Source: Craterostigma plantagineum
Taxonomy: Eukaryota; Streptophyta; Magnoliopsida; Lamiales; Linderniaceae
Reading direction: 5' to 3'
DNA length: 64,000 nucleotides
Assembly: GCA_027422505.1 (NCBI GenBank)
Contig: JAPQWV010000002.1
Span: 27,196,501 to 27,260,500, forward strand
Shown: piece after piece, positions 24,926 through 38,024 of the stretch
How positions within the stretch are numbered: the stretch's first letter is position 1
Layout: every line of letters starts with the position of its first letter
Notes under the pieces: generated by a model
What the model was told of the DNA's origin: nothing
The model's input: the letters and a program-made list of their open reading frames with translations, nothing else
The model's database searches: none
Position numbers and translations under genes: made by a program

Positions 24926-25811
24926 GTGGACTGCACGCAGAATATAGTAGGCGGTGAAGTCGACTTTATGTAAAGAATGGTCTTTTTTTGGTGGCAATGG
25001 AAGAGCAGGTTAATAATAACGAGAGAATCATATCAATAATTATGTTTCATCACATATATATAGATAATCGTATAATTAGGTTCGACTGCATGGGTTCTTG
25101 ATTTATAACAACGTGCCATCCATGATGACAAAATCTAGTAAAAATATGAACCAGCCAATAATCATCAACCACCATCAAATCATGACATATTGCACTTTAT
25201 GTTATTTTATTTGGTTTTTTATAACAGTCATGATTTGAATCATATATGGTAGTGGGGACGTAAAAATATCATGAAACCCCACCCAACCCCGGAATTATAC
25301 AATACATATATAGTTCGCTGACGAGAGAATCAAATGATCGAATCTATATAAGATGCTCCATTTATGGGACAATGTAAGTGCAGTAAGTAAACATTCTTAT
25401 GATTCTCGGTACATGTTGGAAAGAACACATACAAAACAAGTGGCTTGCGAATTGAATGACAGCACACGAGAAAAACTATTATATGATATATATGAAACCC
25501 CACATGATAGATAACCAACACTTTCTTCTGTGTAATAATTAAAAGCGTGTCTTCCTTTATGCGATGCTCGAAGAATGAGGCCCTACCCACCTTCATCATA
25601 GCAAGCTTTTTTATGTTGTGGGAGATCTCCCCGATCGGTATGAATATTATATATACATTAATATAATGTATATATTTAGATTTTTTGTATATTTAATATG
25701 TGTGGATGTATTGTGTCGTCATCTGTATAGTAGCCTTATAAGAGCGTTGGCCCATTAAGTTTCGGGGCAAGCCCAAATATAAGCAATTTCTTGACGAAAA
25801 ATGAAAATAAC

Positions 25812-25879
25812 GACCGTTATTTTATATTGGCATTAGTTAGGTTTTGACCGTTATTTTAAATTGGCATTAGTTATGTTTT
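25812..25879. repeat. 34-bp tandem duplication with GACCGTTA motifs
   Basis: Two adjacent copies begin GACCGTTATTTTA and differ at two positions. A third GACCGTTAGATTTT start follows at about 25895. Confidence 0.8.
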
Positions 25880-26070
25880 GATTGGGAAATAATCGACCGT
25901 TAGATTTTGATGGATCAGTCCACTAACAGTGAAGGAAAGAAAGTATTATTGGAAAGTTTATTACATGCATGTATGTACACAACAGACAATATTGGTCTAG
26001 ATCCCCCGTCTTATCCACATTGGAATCCATATATGTAAACTTTCCTTGTATAACGAATGACGAACCAAAA

Positions 26071-26080
26071 CTATATAATA
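26071..26080 (+). promoter_or_regulatory. Candidate TATA box of the patatin gene
   Basis: CTATATAATA lies 97 bases before the ATG, a normal plant spacing for a short leader. Confidence 0.5.
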
Positions 26081-26167
26081 CTCATTTGCGCGCAACACCT
26101 CTTCATTGTAGAATATACACACACTCGCTAACATAAAGCACACATTATTATAATTCGCTCTTCTTTA

Positions 26168-27612
26168 ATGGAATCGTCGTCTTCGGAAGTTTATAGCGTT
26201 GAAGAACAAGAATTTGGCAGATTAGTCAGAATTCTGTCGATTGATGGAGGTGGAGTTAGAGGAATAATCCCAGCAGTCATCCTTACTTTTCTTGAATCTG
26301 AGCTACAGGTATATATCTATTGCACTATCTCTCATCGTATTTGAATGAATGAATACGAGCAGTTTTATCTCCCATAGCAGACAATGATAATAATAATCTT
26401 ACCTTGTTAAAAATGGTGATGATGATCAGAAGTTAGACGGTGAAGAAGCTAGGATTGCAGATTACTTCGATGTAATAGCTGGGACGAGCACAGGCGGACT
26501 TATTACAGCCATGCTCACTGCACCAGACAAAACCAGCAACAATCGTCCTCTGTTCTCGGCCAAGGATATTAAAGAATTCTATATTCAGCACAGTCCAAAA
26601 ATATTTCCACAATCAAGGTAACATTTACATAATTCAACATTAATAGCTTGCATTGCATGCATATGGCGGCGACCTTGTCTGAGCCTGAATTTATTCTTCT
26701 TTTTGTAGGATCAGAGGTTTTCTAGGCCATGCACTGACTCAACTGAAGTGCTTGTCGAGGCCAAAGTACAACGGCAAATATCTCCACTCTCTTCTCAGGG
26801 AGAAACTCGGCAATTTAAGACTAAGGGACGCCTTGACGAACATAGTCATCCCAAGCTTCGATATCAACAAACTCAAACCCTCTATATTCTCAACCTTCGA
26901 GGTACGTATACACATTACATACACAAGACGAGGATGGATGTATTAATTAGTTCCTTCTCGCAATCGAGATTATTAACATATATTTGATATTATTCTTACA
27001 ACATGTGTTCAATTATATATAGGTTAAGAATAATTCTTGCCTGAACGCAACGCTCTCAGACATATGCATAGCAACATCAGCAGCTCCCACTTATTTCCCG
27101 CCCCACTACTTTGAGACCGAAGGTTCGAGAGGAAGGGTACAACAGTTTCATCTTATAGACGGAGGCGTTGCAGCTAATAACCCGGTATTTTATTTTATAC
27201 AGAATAAGCTAGCAGGGTTTAATCTTGTGTTCTATTCTTTATCTTTCTAGTCGAGTAAATTTCATCGTTATTTTCCTGATGATCTAATAATAAATAATAG
27301 GCCTTGACTGCGATAAATCAAGTGACGAAAGAGATGATATCGAGACAAGACATGGATGTTTTCCCACGCGATCCTAAGGAACGAGGTAGGTTCATCATCT
27401 TGTCCCTGGGGACGGGATTGCCCCATCGTAAGGAGGGTTACAGCGCTAAGAAAGCGAGAAAGTGGGGAGTTCTTGCATGGCTTATGAGCGGCGGTTCGAA
27501 TCCTATATTCGACGTCCTCACTTACAGTGGTACTTCTACTGCTGATTATCACCAACCTACTGTTCTTCAAGCCCTTCACTGCCGCCATAATTTTCTCAGG
27601 ATTCAGGTTGGT

Positions 27613-27648
<36 letters not shown>

Positions 27649-28037
27649 GAATAACTTATTCACGCCTAATTTGATTTCTATTTATTTCAGGAAGATACCT
27701 TAACTGGATCTGTGTCTTCTCTGGACTGCACAAAAAGGGACAACTTGGAACATCTTGTAAGAATTGGAGAGAAGGTATTGAAGAAGGCTGTCTCAAGGAT
27801 TGACTTTAGGACTGGGGATAATGAGCCCTTGACTCAACAAGTCAACGAGGATGCACTAATAAGGTAGGATGTTTTGTTTGCTAATATCTTACAAATTTCT
27901 TTTTCTATGAAAGAAGATTGAAAAAATTCTTCATATATATTTATTATTCTGATTAGTTGTTTGTTCTGAAATTAATTAACAGGTTAGCAAGAATACTCTC
28001 CAAGGATAAGAAGCTTCGCGGTCAAGCCACTCTATGA
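26168..28037 (+). CDS. PLP: Patatin-like phospholipase (pPLA-II type)
   Basis: Seven exons (26168-26308, 26430-26617, 26709-26901, 27023-27184, 27301-27606, 27691-27863, 27983-28037) join in phase to 405 codons, the normal length of the family. The protein is a lipid acyl hydrolase with a Ser-Asp dyad. The oxyanion motif DGGGVRG is at residues 26-32, the nucleophile elbow GTSTGG at 65-70 (Ser67), and the catalytic Asp lies in [10 protein letters not shown]. No signal peptide is obvious, which fits the cytosolic pPLA-II group and not vacuolar storage patatin. Family members release fatty acids from membrane lipids in defence, auxin and phosphate responses. Intron 5 opens with a (CT)n run. No lesion was seen. 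Confidence 0.92.
27616..27646. repeat. (CT)n microsatellite in patatin intron 5
   Basis: About fifteen CT units lie ten bases after the splice donor. Confidence 0.9.
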
Positions 28038-29039
28038 TCTGGAAACAAGTTAATCATCAAGAAAACTGTATATATATGTACATAGAGAGTTATGCATGTA
28101 TGATGCGAAAATCGTAATTGTATTCCTTTTCTACTTTGCTATTCATTATTCATTCACATACTGTATATTTAGATAGATTGTGTGTGTTTTGAGAGGGATT
28201 CGATTTATGTAATATGTATATGGGGAATCAAAATTGTACGTAATTCGTAGCCCTTGCTAGTTATTATGTGTCGTTCAATATTTAGTTGCATATCGAGCTT
28301 TTGGTGAAGAGTAAAATAAACGAAACACACATAATTATGATTTATAACGACTCGAACGGAAGTTGTTACGCCGCCATGGCTTGCAAGATCTCTCTTCACT
28401 GAACCATATCTGAGATCTTAATTACTTACCACCAATGAACTAACGCCGTCGACTTTGTCCTTACTAATAATTCGCTGGATCTTCGATATATCGAGAGAAT
28501 CTTTTTTCCTTTACAAAACTGGAACAGAACATATTAAAAACTGGCCTCTTTAAGGATCAAATATAATAAAAGTAATTTAATGGAGGTCAAAATTAAAGAA
28601 AATTAAATTGTAGAAGTGTAAAATGGGATGTCGAGCATTAATTATAAATTGCATAATTATAAAATGAAAAATCTTATCTTATATTAGAATATACATGTGT
28701 CAATAAGTTAGAAAATTAATTGTGAAACACCACCCATGTTCTCCTATATTCTGCCACATGAAATAATATTCAATAGTAACCACCCACAAACAGAACCCGG
28801 TTAAAATTAGTCAAAAAAAAAAGAAAATAATAAAAACATAAAAGAACAAACCCACTAGATCACCCACGATATGTGAAAATCATCACCGAAATTGAGGAAA
28901 TTGCTTAGGTTTGGACACACAACCCACGAGCCAATGTTGTGCGGCAATCATCTCCAATATCGTCTTCTTGGAAACTGGTGCAATTGCGATTTTTCTTTTC
29001 CTTTTTGCTGTTATGTTTTTTTGTTTAGGGAGGGATTTT
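28038..29039. other. Patatin 3' flank and spacer
   Basis: The stretch is AT-rich, with the presumed 3' UTR. I see nothing else in it. Confidence 0.5.
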
Positions 29040-29811
29040 TTTATGAGGTTTAAGGTTCTAAGATTTGATAGTTGATGAAGCATTTGTGGACTGAGAATTA
29101 AGAACAAGGTGAAGCATTTCCTATGGAGATGTGTACACAATGTTCTATCTACTAAGCTCAATTTGAAAAGAAGAGGAGTGCACATTGATCCTATCTGCTC
29201 AATGTGTGGGGAAAAAGAGGAATCCTTGGAGCATATTTTCTTCCAATGCTCGAGAGCCTGCAACATCTGGGAAACGGCTCCTGTTTCTTGGAACTGTATG
29301 GCAAATGGAGTGGGGAGTTTCAAGGACTGGTGGGCGTAATTTGCTATGGGCCTAACAAGAACACCTTTCTACATTCGTGTTCAACTTTCCATTTACATTC
29401 TTTGGATGTTGTGGAAGACTCGTAATTTGTGGATCTTCAAAGGGAAATGGCGTGATGAGCGGACTGTTATCGAACTTGCTGGATTTGAGTGGGTGGAGTT
29501 CATGGATTTGTGCTAACTTGAATCAATGATCGAATTGTTTTGTCTGCGGCCACTGTAGGGTACTAGTTATCAATGCAGGGTTTGCCTTTCTTTTTTTTTT
29601 TTTCCTGATTTTAGACTTTTCGGCTGAGCATTTTGGCCTTTGTTTCTTGTTTTGGTTCCACTGTGAGGTTTTGTCTGTGACCTCGTGTCCTTTCTCCTTG
29701 GGAGATTTGGCCTATCTGTGCAGTTTGTAAGCAAAAGGCTTCTGGGCTACTAAGCCATGTAAATTCCTTTTGACAGTAATGAAATTTTGCTATCGTTTCA
29801 GAAAAAAAAAA
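29040..29811 (+). mobile_element. 5'-truncated LINE (non-LTR retrotransposon) 3' end
   Basis: The coding part (about 29082-29515) carries a reverse-transcriptase zinc-binding domain: KHFLWRCVHNVLSTK, then ICSMCGEKEESLEHIFFQC with the Cys-Cys-His-Cys pattern. One TAA at 29337 breaks the frame. The same frame then continues through LWMLWKTRNLWIFKG to a TAA near 29516. A 3' UTR follows and ends in an A9 tail at about 29803-29811. The 5' edge is approximate and I found no clear target duplication. It is a dead fragment. Confidence 0.75.
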
Positions 29812-29996
29812 TCTGGGGTAGGGTTATTGTTCGCAGTAGAATAAGTATATAACTGGAACATCAATGATTTGAGAACGTTAAATCCATTCAGAACCAACTA
29901 TTCTCTGTTATCACAAGAATACTAAAACGATAACAAGATGGGATTTTTTTTTTTCTTTCTGGATATTTTACATAATGGCATGCGTCTGTTTGTAGT

Positions 29997-32900
29997 CTAT
30001 CTCTTTTGGAAGTTGAATGCTCTGATAGAGAATCCAAAAATGAAGCCAAAGAGCACAGGCGTTCCCACTATTATCAGAGCTACGTATCCCAAGAAATCAT
30101 GTCTGAATCCAAAGTAACTTCTCACAAACTCCTCCACCGTTTGGTCACCGTCGTCGATCTTGCTCTGTACATCTCCAAACTGCGACGCCACCAGTCCGTA
30201 CAGCGTCCACGAAACAGGGCATATGTAGTAGTACCACCTCCACCAAACTGGAATCCTCTGTTTTTTCCATAAAGAAAGTTCAAACTTCAATCCTCTGTGT
30301 TTTTTGCAGGGTATATATACATACATAGATTGGTTTTTTAATTACTTACCGTCTTGGGAACGATGAACCCAGAGAAGAGATTCCACAATGCGTAGAAAGC
30401 AGACGAAACGATCGCAGCTATGTTGTGGTTTGGCGTCACGGCTACGGTCATCATCCCATAGAATGTGAAGTAGAGCAAGGTGAAATACATGAAGAAGATG
30501 TACCAGAAGAACTTCACCGCCGTCCACTCGAATCCCATCATTGCGTAGACTATCAGACCGTAGATCACCGTCTGAATGAATAGGTTGGGCAGCTCGACAA
30601 CGACCTGCCCGAAGGCGTAGGGCAGAGACGAGTACATCCCAGCTGCCCTTTCTCTGTAAAACACGGTTCTTTCGATGGCAACGACTGGCTGCACGGAGGA
30701 AGCGTTTTGTACTCCGAGGAACAGAACAGCTGCGTACATCGATCCCATGGCGTTGAAGACATCTTGCGATTTGCCCCTAATAACGGTAGCTGTTTGTTAA
30801 GGGTTGGCTTTTCTTTCGATTCGTTAGACAGAGGAAATGTTCAGGGTATTTTTTATCTGACCTTCTCGAGCCAATATTCCAGAAAATAGTTCCGAAGAGC
30901 AGAGCGATGAATATAGTGAATAACAACCTCACGGCTGTGTACGGAGGATTTCTCCAATACGACCAGTGTTGTTTCCATAGACAAGCCATGCATTGCATCC
31001 AAAAAGGTTGGGCGTAACGTGTTGGGAAAGATAGGTCTTTAGAGCCCGGCGCAGGTATGCTCAGTTCCTTGATCAGTGCTTTGTTTGTCCTGCATATTAC
31101 GTATAACGAAAAATCTCAGCTCAGCTACAATTGTCTGTGTTTGAGTGTGATTTTTATCTCATTCTCTCACCTGTGAAGTTCTGAGTTCTTGTATATTTCA
31201 CCAAAATCGATCCCTAAAACTGCTTCTTGATTCATCGAAGTTATCTCCAACATCCATGTAGCTGGATTGTACCCATCTTTGATCTTGGGGACTCCTTGAA
31301 TTCCCTGGAATATAAGTTTTAAGTAGAACAACGTATATATCAGCATGCGACGACGTATACATAATAGAGTCGAGAAAGAGGGGAATTTTTTTCAACCTCG
31401 AAATATTTGATTAGCTCGCAAGAATTATGACCCAAAGGCCCAACGTATATCTCCGCGCCTCCTCGTTTCAGTAGTAGAAGCTGCAATGGTTTAATATCAA
31501 GTTTTTCAATCGCACGACTCGTTTTCCACACAAGATAAATAAAGAGAATAGAGCCCGAAAGCTTACCTCGTCGAACGCGTCGAATATATCAATGCTTGGC
31601 TGATGAATGGTGCAAACCACAGTTCGACCCGTGTCGACTGTATTTCTCACTGTTCTCATGACGATTGCAGCTGCTCGAGCATCGAGGCCAGACGTTGGCT
31701 CATCCATGAATATAATCGAAGGATTGGCAACGAGTTCCACTGCTATGGTTAACCTCTTTCGTTGCTCAGTGGAAAGACCGTTCACGCCAGGCAAGCCCAC
31801 AAGCGCTTCTCTTAACGGAGTTAGTTCTACTAGTTCCATAATTTCCTCCACAAACATCTGTAGTAGTTATTTGGTTTTATGTCAGAAAAATCCAATTTTT
31901 TAATCATTCCTTTTGTCGTTGTTCTGAGATAGTAACCATACCTTCTGTGTTGCAGCATCCACCTCAGGAGGCAGACGAAGCCATGCTGAGAATTGCAAGG
32001 ATTCGAACACTGTGATATGAGGCGAGTGAATGTCTGTTTGCTCGCAGTAACCTGCTATTCTTGCAAAAGTTTCTTGTTTCTTTGGATGCCCCGATATGGT
32101 TATCGTCCCATCGATGTATCCGCCCGTTTTACGCCCGGCCAATACGTCCATTAGAGTTGTTTTTCCCGCCCCGCTAACTCCCATCAAAGCTGTCAATACT
32201 CCAGGCCTAAACGCACCACTCACGCCTTTCAATAGCTCTAGTTTGTCCTCTTGAACGCCATGATTTTTCATTTCCTTCATGAGTAATCCCAAGTGATTAA
32301 GATAGATTTATACTCAAACTAACATTCTATAGATAATGCTAATTCTTCATGTTTTTTACGTAAAAACCTGTGGCATATCGACTGCATAGCAGATCTCATC
32401 GAATGTAATGGAAAGCGGTTGGAAGGGTAAGATCATTCCTCTCTTTCTGTTTGGATCAGCTATACGTCTTGAAGAAGACTTGGATCTCGATGAGATGCTT
32501 CTTCGGACATTTTCTCGTCTCTCTGTACGCGTTAGAATAGGATCGTCGTCAGGCTAAATTTTCGACGAATTAAACGATGAGAAAAGATTCTTTAACGACT
32601 ACCAGAGTTGTTGTTCTGTCCCACGTACGAAAGTTCGACGGGCTTGCCTGTCTTGATCGCATTTCTCTCTTCTAATGTTTCTTCTGATAGAATGGCTTGA
32701 GGTTTGCCGAACGCTGTGAGTACATTCAGCGGTTTTCTGTCATTTTTCATTGGTAAGAAAAATGTTTGAGATCGTTCGATGAAAATACTTACGGTTGAGG
32801 TACATTAGAGCCAAGATCACCAAGATATTGAATAGCAAAAGATATCCTGTACTTGCACCTACGCCTATCCAATACCACTTCTCTTCTGTAAACAAGCCTC

Positions 32901-35900
32901 GCGACTTTAAGACTTGTATACCCACCGATTCCGTCGAGTTTGGAGGAATCTGTGTCGTAATAATCAAAATTTTCGGTCGAATTCAGCTTTCTCTTGCGTC
33001 TAAAACAAACGAAAAAGAAGGGGGAAGATTTCTTCTTACATGACTCCAACTCTTTCCGAGATACTCATTCACGGTTATAGCGTTCTGCCCGTACATCAAC
33101 GGCGAGAACCAATATCCCCATATCCACCACTTCTTTATATCGTCTGTGTGAAGAAAGAAATCATATAATCACATTCAATTAGCTGTTACACTGTATTTAG
33201 AACGCTTTGCTGTTTCGTTACCTTTCGATAAAATGAATCCTCCCAGGACAAAAATCCCGAGCAGCGCGCATGACCCGAAGGTATTTGCGATGATCATGTT
33301 TCTTCCCAGAGCAGCCACTAAACGGAAAAGCCCAGAAGCCATTTGGTTTTGGAGAACTAACAGAAAAAACTGTTTGAAAAATCTCCCTACGTTGGGATCG
33401 TATCCCGTCCCATAATAAGTGATGGCTTCCCAGACGAGCACTTCGACCAGCGTTATTGGGATTTTCAGGATCCACGTGGGCAGAGAATACGCCCACGGAG
33501 GGAAAAAGAGAAGGTCTCTCTGCTTGTAAAAGACGGGGAGCTTCAGTATGCTGAGCGCAAGTTCTGAGAAGCCGTTGAACATAACCATGACAAGGCCGAA
33601 GAAGAGAGCTCCCATGTAGATTCCACCATCTGTTACGTTATCCTTGTGCATCTTCGTTCGAAGGAATACAGTCACTGATACAAACGCCATGAAGATGAGC
33701 TGAACATAGATAGACAAGTATTGTGTTGTTAGATTCAGAATACAAGGGAGAAATGTCTTGAGAATCATTATATATAATCAAAGCCTGTCTATATCTTACT
33801 TGGATCATTTTAAAGACGTAGACAAATGAATTCCTCTTCATCAACAAGTATTCTCTGGACACACAAGCTCTTACGAGTTCTTTCGTGCTTACGCCGTATC
33901 TCTCAGCGGTTAGAGCGGCGGGGTGGCTCTTTTCCTTGTCAAAGGGTACGGCGAGTTCGTCGCCGAGCCTTTGGCCGATATGGAACGACTGAAAAGCTTC
34001 TGAGAATTCTTTGACGGATATGTAATTGTAAGGCTCGTCTTTGTCTTTCCAGTACTGTTCTTGATCTTTCTTCGAAGTAACCTGAGATTTCATACCACCA
34101 ACTCTTTGAGGAGGAGAGAAGAAAAAATTTTAATACGAAACAATGGATAAGAAAGCATAAAGTTTACTTCTTGTAAGAAATCTGCTACTCCTTTTCTTTC
34201 AGGACATCTGAAGCCCATAAATTCGAAGAATTCGAGCACGTTTTCCCGGGGGCCTTGGTAGACGATCAGTCCATCCGATAATAGGATTATGTCGTCGAAC
34301 AAATCGTAAGTTTCTGGGGCGGGCTGTAATAGCGAGACGAGGGCCGTTCCTTGAAGAATGTGGATGGATTGTTTTATCGAATTAACTATCTGGTAAGTCG
34401 TCGAACTATCTAATCCCGTCGATATTTCGTCCATAAAAAGCGCTCGGGCTGGTCCAACCAGCATTTCACCTGAGTCACCTCAATCAAAACTAGTTATTAA
34501 GACTTTCCTCCTTAAAAAGTGCTTAGTATGTGTTTCATTACCAGTTGTTAGCCTCTTTCTTTGTCCTCCTGAAATTCCTCGAATCATTTCATCGCCAACC
34601 AAAGTATCAGCACATGGTTCGAGCCCCAATATCTGCGACGGATAGAAAAAAGCTAACTGAGTCTAATTTTCTTGCATATTGCAAGATCATCGTTGTCGTT
34701 TTCGATCTTACCTTGATGATATAATCCGTCACAACGCTTGCTTCCTGGCCCTCGATCGATGCAGCCTGTTAGAAACATGATTGCAGATTACTAAGTATAA
34801 TTCTCAGATTTTTTACGTTACTTTCTCGTTTTCTTGAATAGCATCATCACCTTCATGAATATATCAAGATCAGGGTCAGGCTTAATATTAGCTTCTTTTT
34901 TCCCTTCTCGACAGCTCCGCGAGCATTTCTGCACCATATCGAACTCCGTAAATCTATTTATTTTTTCTTTAATTTTGCATAACTGTAAGTAAAGACACGG
35001 TATATTGTCTTCGTCCTCACCGTAACGAGGCCCAACTCCTTGGCATCTTGCTGAAAAGGCAAGCGTCTCCCTAACTGTTAATTCTCCTATATGAAGGTCA
35101 CGCTGGCTTATATAAGCCGACGATCTTTGCGGTACAAATTCGCTCATCTCGTGGCCGTTGTAAGTCACTCTCCCCGATACCTACGAGAAAATCATTGAAA
35201 GAAATCAAATAACTGCAGTTTTATACTGGTTTTTCAGACCAGAAACATTTGCAGTGGTATTTTGTGTTCTTACTTTCAAGTTTTGATCGAGTTTTCCCGC
35301 CAAAGCTAGCAGCAATGTCGTTTTGCCAGAGCTCGGCGGCCCTAAAAGCAGAGTCATTCTGCCAAGACAGATAGATCAAATTCAATTGCATCAAGAAAAC
35401 GAACTGACTGAGTTTATTTATCGAACAGTTACCGATCAGCAGCTCACCTTCCAGGTTTAATGATTCCACTAACATCATGTAGAATCGGCAATGGCTTCTT
35501 TCTACTTGGAAGAATACGAAGCTTACTCATCAAGTCCTAAAAACGAACGACGTACAAAGGCAAGGCACATTTCAAGGTAGCCAACATTTTAGCTTCATGA
35601 TCTGTATACAATAACGAATAATCAAATCTCACCTCAAGTATATTAACGGTGAAGTTGAACATAGTGGGCAGAGCTCTCCCACCAGCGTAAGCTTCAGCAT
35701 CGACGCTCACATGCTCGAATCGTACTTCAATAGTCGGAAGATCAAGGCCAACCCTTTTTTTTTTCCAAGTTCGAACACACAACCTAGTCATATACGCATG
35801 CAGACAACCTACAAATAGAAAGAAGAGCTTTTTCTTTCACTACCTACCTCTGTATGCGATTCTTGAGCTTCAACAGAAACTTCTCATTGTCTTCCTCGGC

Positions 35901-36170
35901 AATCTTCAGCAACCTATCGAGGAGGTTCTTCCTCTCAACGAGCCCGAGGTTTTGGATATCGATTTCGCGCGACTGACCTTCTTCTTCGGTATATAAGCCC
36001 CTTCTGATACGAAGGTTGGTGGGTAGCTTCTCCAACGCCGCCCATTTCAGAGCTTCTTCGTCGTCCATCTCCCTCGAGGATCTCGAGAAAGCTTCCATGC
36101 CCGTGCTCCTCCATATGTTTGAACTGCTTAGTCGCGCGCTACTGACTCTGAAAACGCCGCCACCTTCCAT
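29997..36170 (-). pseudogene. ABCG40-like: PDR-type ABCG transporter, ABCG40/NtPDR1-like, with a one-base frameshift
   Basis: Twenty-two exons run from 36170 down to 29997: 36170-35848, 35753-35633, 35536-35448, 35358-35274, 35180-35021, 34928-34851, 34765-34712, 34632-34542, 34469-34168, 34081-33800, 33699-33222, 33143-33040, 32949-32793, 32713-32603, 32522-32368, 32274-31942, 31857-31567, 31480-31397, 31304-31171, 31089-30862, 30776-30350 and 30257-29997, about 1,448 codons. NBD1 has [17 protein letters not shown] and [11 protein letters not shown]2 has [17 protein letters not shown] and [12 protein letters not shown]. The C-terminus is FNFQKR. FSRSSREMDDEEALKWAALE matches the ABCG40/NtPDR1 subclade, plasma-membrane exporters of terpenoids and importers of abscisic acid. 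Exon 6 is 78 nt where its phase needs 77. Six As at 34896-34901 should be five, and the frame then stops at once. Everything else is open. Confidence 0.85.
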
Positions 36171-36284
36171 GGATTCTTTCTTTCAGATCATGTAAATATA
36201 ATAATAAAGCACGGCGACCGTGCGCGGGCGGCGAAGTATTGCAATGGCTGGCTGGCTATTCGCTTGATTTCATGCCATTGCTCT

Positions 36285-36294
36285 CTTTTTATAG
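36285..36294 (-). promoter_or_regulatory. TATA box of the ABCG40-like gene
   Basis: The minus strand reads CTATAAAAAG 115 bases above the ATG, which leaves a leader of about 85 bases. Confidence 0.55.
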
Positions 36295-37446
36295 GAAGAT
36301 TAGTTAAATGCAGCAACTTTGTAATAATAATATTAAATTCTTTTTTTTTTTTGGAAGGCTATGTTGATTATTGGAACCATGATGCAATAAGTATGCGTGG
36401 ATTAAAGGTCAACCCAACTGTTTAAAATGATATTTTAAACGGCTGATGTAAGGGTTGAGGTCATTATCTAATTATATGATCTCCTCCAATAAGCTGTTAT
36501 ATATAAAGTTTGTTATTCTTTTTCCATCAATTCATTTCTATTACATATTATGCTTCTTTGGTTCCGTCTTCAACATTGTAATCTCTGGAAAAGATTGGTT
36601 TTATATTGCGGACGCACGTAATTTCATACAGAGAGGGTCAAAGAATAGAACGAGCATACGCTTAAAAAAATAGCATGAATAATAATGTCCTAAAATCGTG
36701 TAAGAATCTATCTTAGTTTCTTGGAAATATGTATTTTCAGACATGTGAGGAGTATCGGATTAGTAGGGATATGCTTGCTGCCTTGAAGATCACACAGAAC
36801 TGTATAATATATAGTATAGCTGTAGTTCACATGCAGGCTAATTGAAAAAAATAATTAAAGAAACCCTATGATATATTGTTATTATAAAATGAATAAATGT
36901 TATGTTTATGTATTATCAATCGTTGTTTAAATGTGGAGATATTTAAAACTGAAATTGTTGGGGACTACACACTAGATTATACGACTTCGTGTGATGTCTC
37001 CCTTTCTAAACCTACCCGTAGATTAATTAATTTAATTACGTGCTTGGGATGCCAAGAACTTGTCAGTTAGCTAAATAGGATCTTTTTGCAATACAAATAG
37101 CAAGGGCTACGATGTGGTGCCAAAAAACACTATAATAATAATAATTAAAAAGGTATGATTAAGAAACAAACAGCATCATCGTTTTATTATTCTCAGATGC
37201 TACGACACAAATTTCGCGAGAGGCTCTTTCAGTGCATGAATAAAATACACGACAATAAGCTCCAAGACTTAATATTCTTCACAAGAATTTGTCCTTTTCT
37301 ATTCCCAAATTACTTATTGATCGTCCAGTTGGAACTAATAGTCGTTATTTAGATTAAATGAATTTTTAACAAGAGCGGAAAAAGCAGATTAATTCGTCTT
37401 CTTTCTGTACCATTGAACTTTGTTAGTAGAAATCTTCTTATACACA
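36295..37446. other. Promoter side of the ABCG40-like gene and spacer
   Basis: The stretch is AT-rich sequence with no recognisable gene or element. Confidence 0.5.
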
Positions 37447-37451
37447 ACTAA

Positions 37452-37917
37452 TGTTGTAAAAAGGACAGTAAAAACAAAGGAGACACCGAGAATTTACGTG
37501 GAAAATCTCAAACTTGGGGTGAAAAACCACGGGTAAAGTAAGGAAATTTTACTGTGGGTAGTTAGGAGTTACAACTTTCTACCGTAAGGAGAAAACTAGC
37601 TCTATCTGTCTTACAATAGGAGACGCACAAACTCTCAAAATATTTTCCTCTCAACAATTGTATATACTGTATTTTGCTAATATAAGAAGAAGTTATTGTT
37701 TTCGATGACTTACAATGACTTACAGCTAGCCTATTTATAGCTCAAAATTTTAGGCTCGGACGAACCAGAATGAGCCGCGTAGCTAGACACGTGGTCGAAC
37801 CAGAATCAGCCGCGTAGCTTTATACGTGGACGAACCAGAATCAGTCGTGTAGCTATATATGGACGAATCAGAACCAGCCACCTAGCTACTAAGTCGCCAA
37901 ATAAAAATATTACAACG
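37452..37917 (-). repeat. 3' LTR of the deleted copia element
   Basis: It aligns along its length with 38812-39857 once the nested insertion there is removed. Confidence 0.8.
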
Positions 37918-38024
37918 TTTCTTCCACTTGAAGATTTGATTGAGAATCGATCAATCTTCACTTATGTTCGGTCAACCACAGAAGGAACAGCACCACATGA
38001 ATTTGTCCATGTTGATTGCTTTGG

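Larger units (their letters stand above)
22800..26067. other. Long spacer between divergent YUCCA and patatin genes
   Basis: The stretch is AT-rich and probably carries the YUCCA upstream regulatory DNA. It contains a (TA)n run (23609-23629), a cluster of ACGT-core sites (24235-24276), a perfect 11-bp inverted repeat (24886-24925) and a 34-bp tandem duplication (25812-25879). No gene is supported. Confidence 0.5.

Noticed and set aside
28883..29323. A 146-codon minus-strand ORF over the LINE fragment
   Set aside because: It is antisense to the zinc-binding domain coding sequence, which explains its openness.
32560..32603. In-frame TAA in the ABCG40-like gene after NNNSGSR
   Set aside because: It falls inside an intron (32602-32523). 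Splicing donor TCTG|GTAGTC to acceptor GTACAG|AGAG restores phase with the next exon, so it is not a nonsense mutation.
11224..36170. A metabolic gene cluster (two PDR transporters, YUCCA, patatin lipase)
   Set aside because: The genes belong to unrelated pathways, lie kilobases apart with mixed orientation and include no committed specialised-metabolism enzymes.
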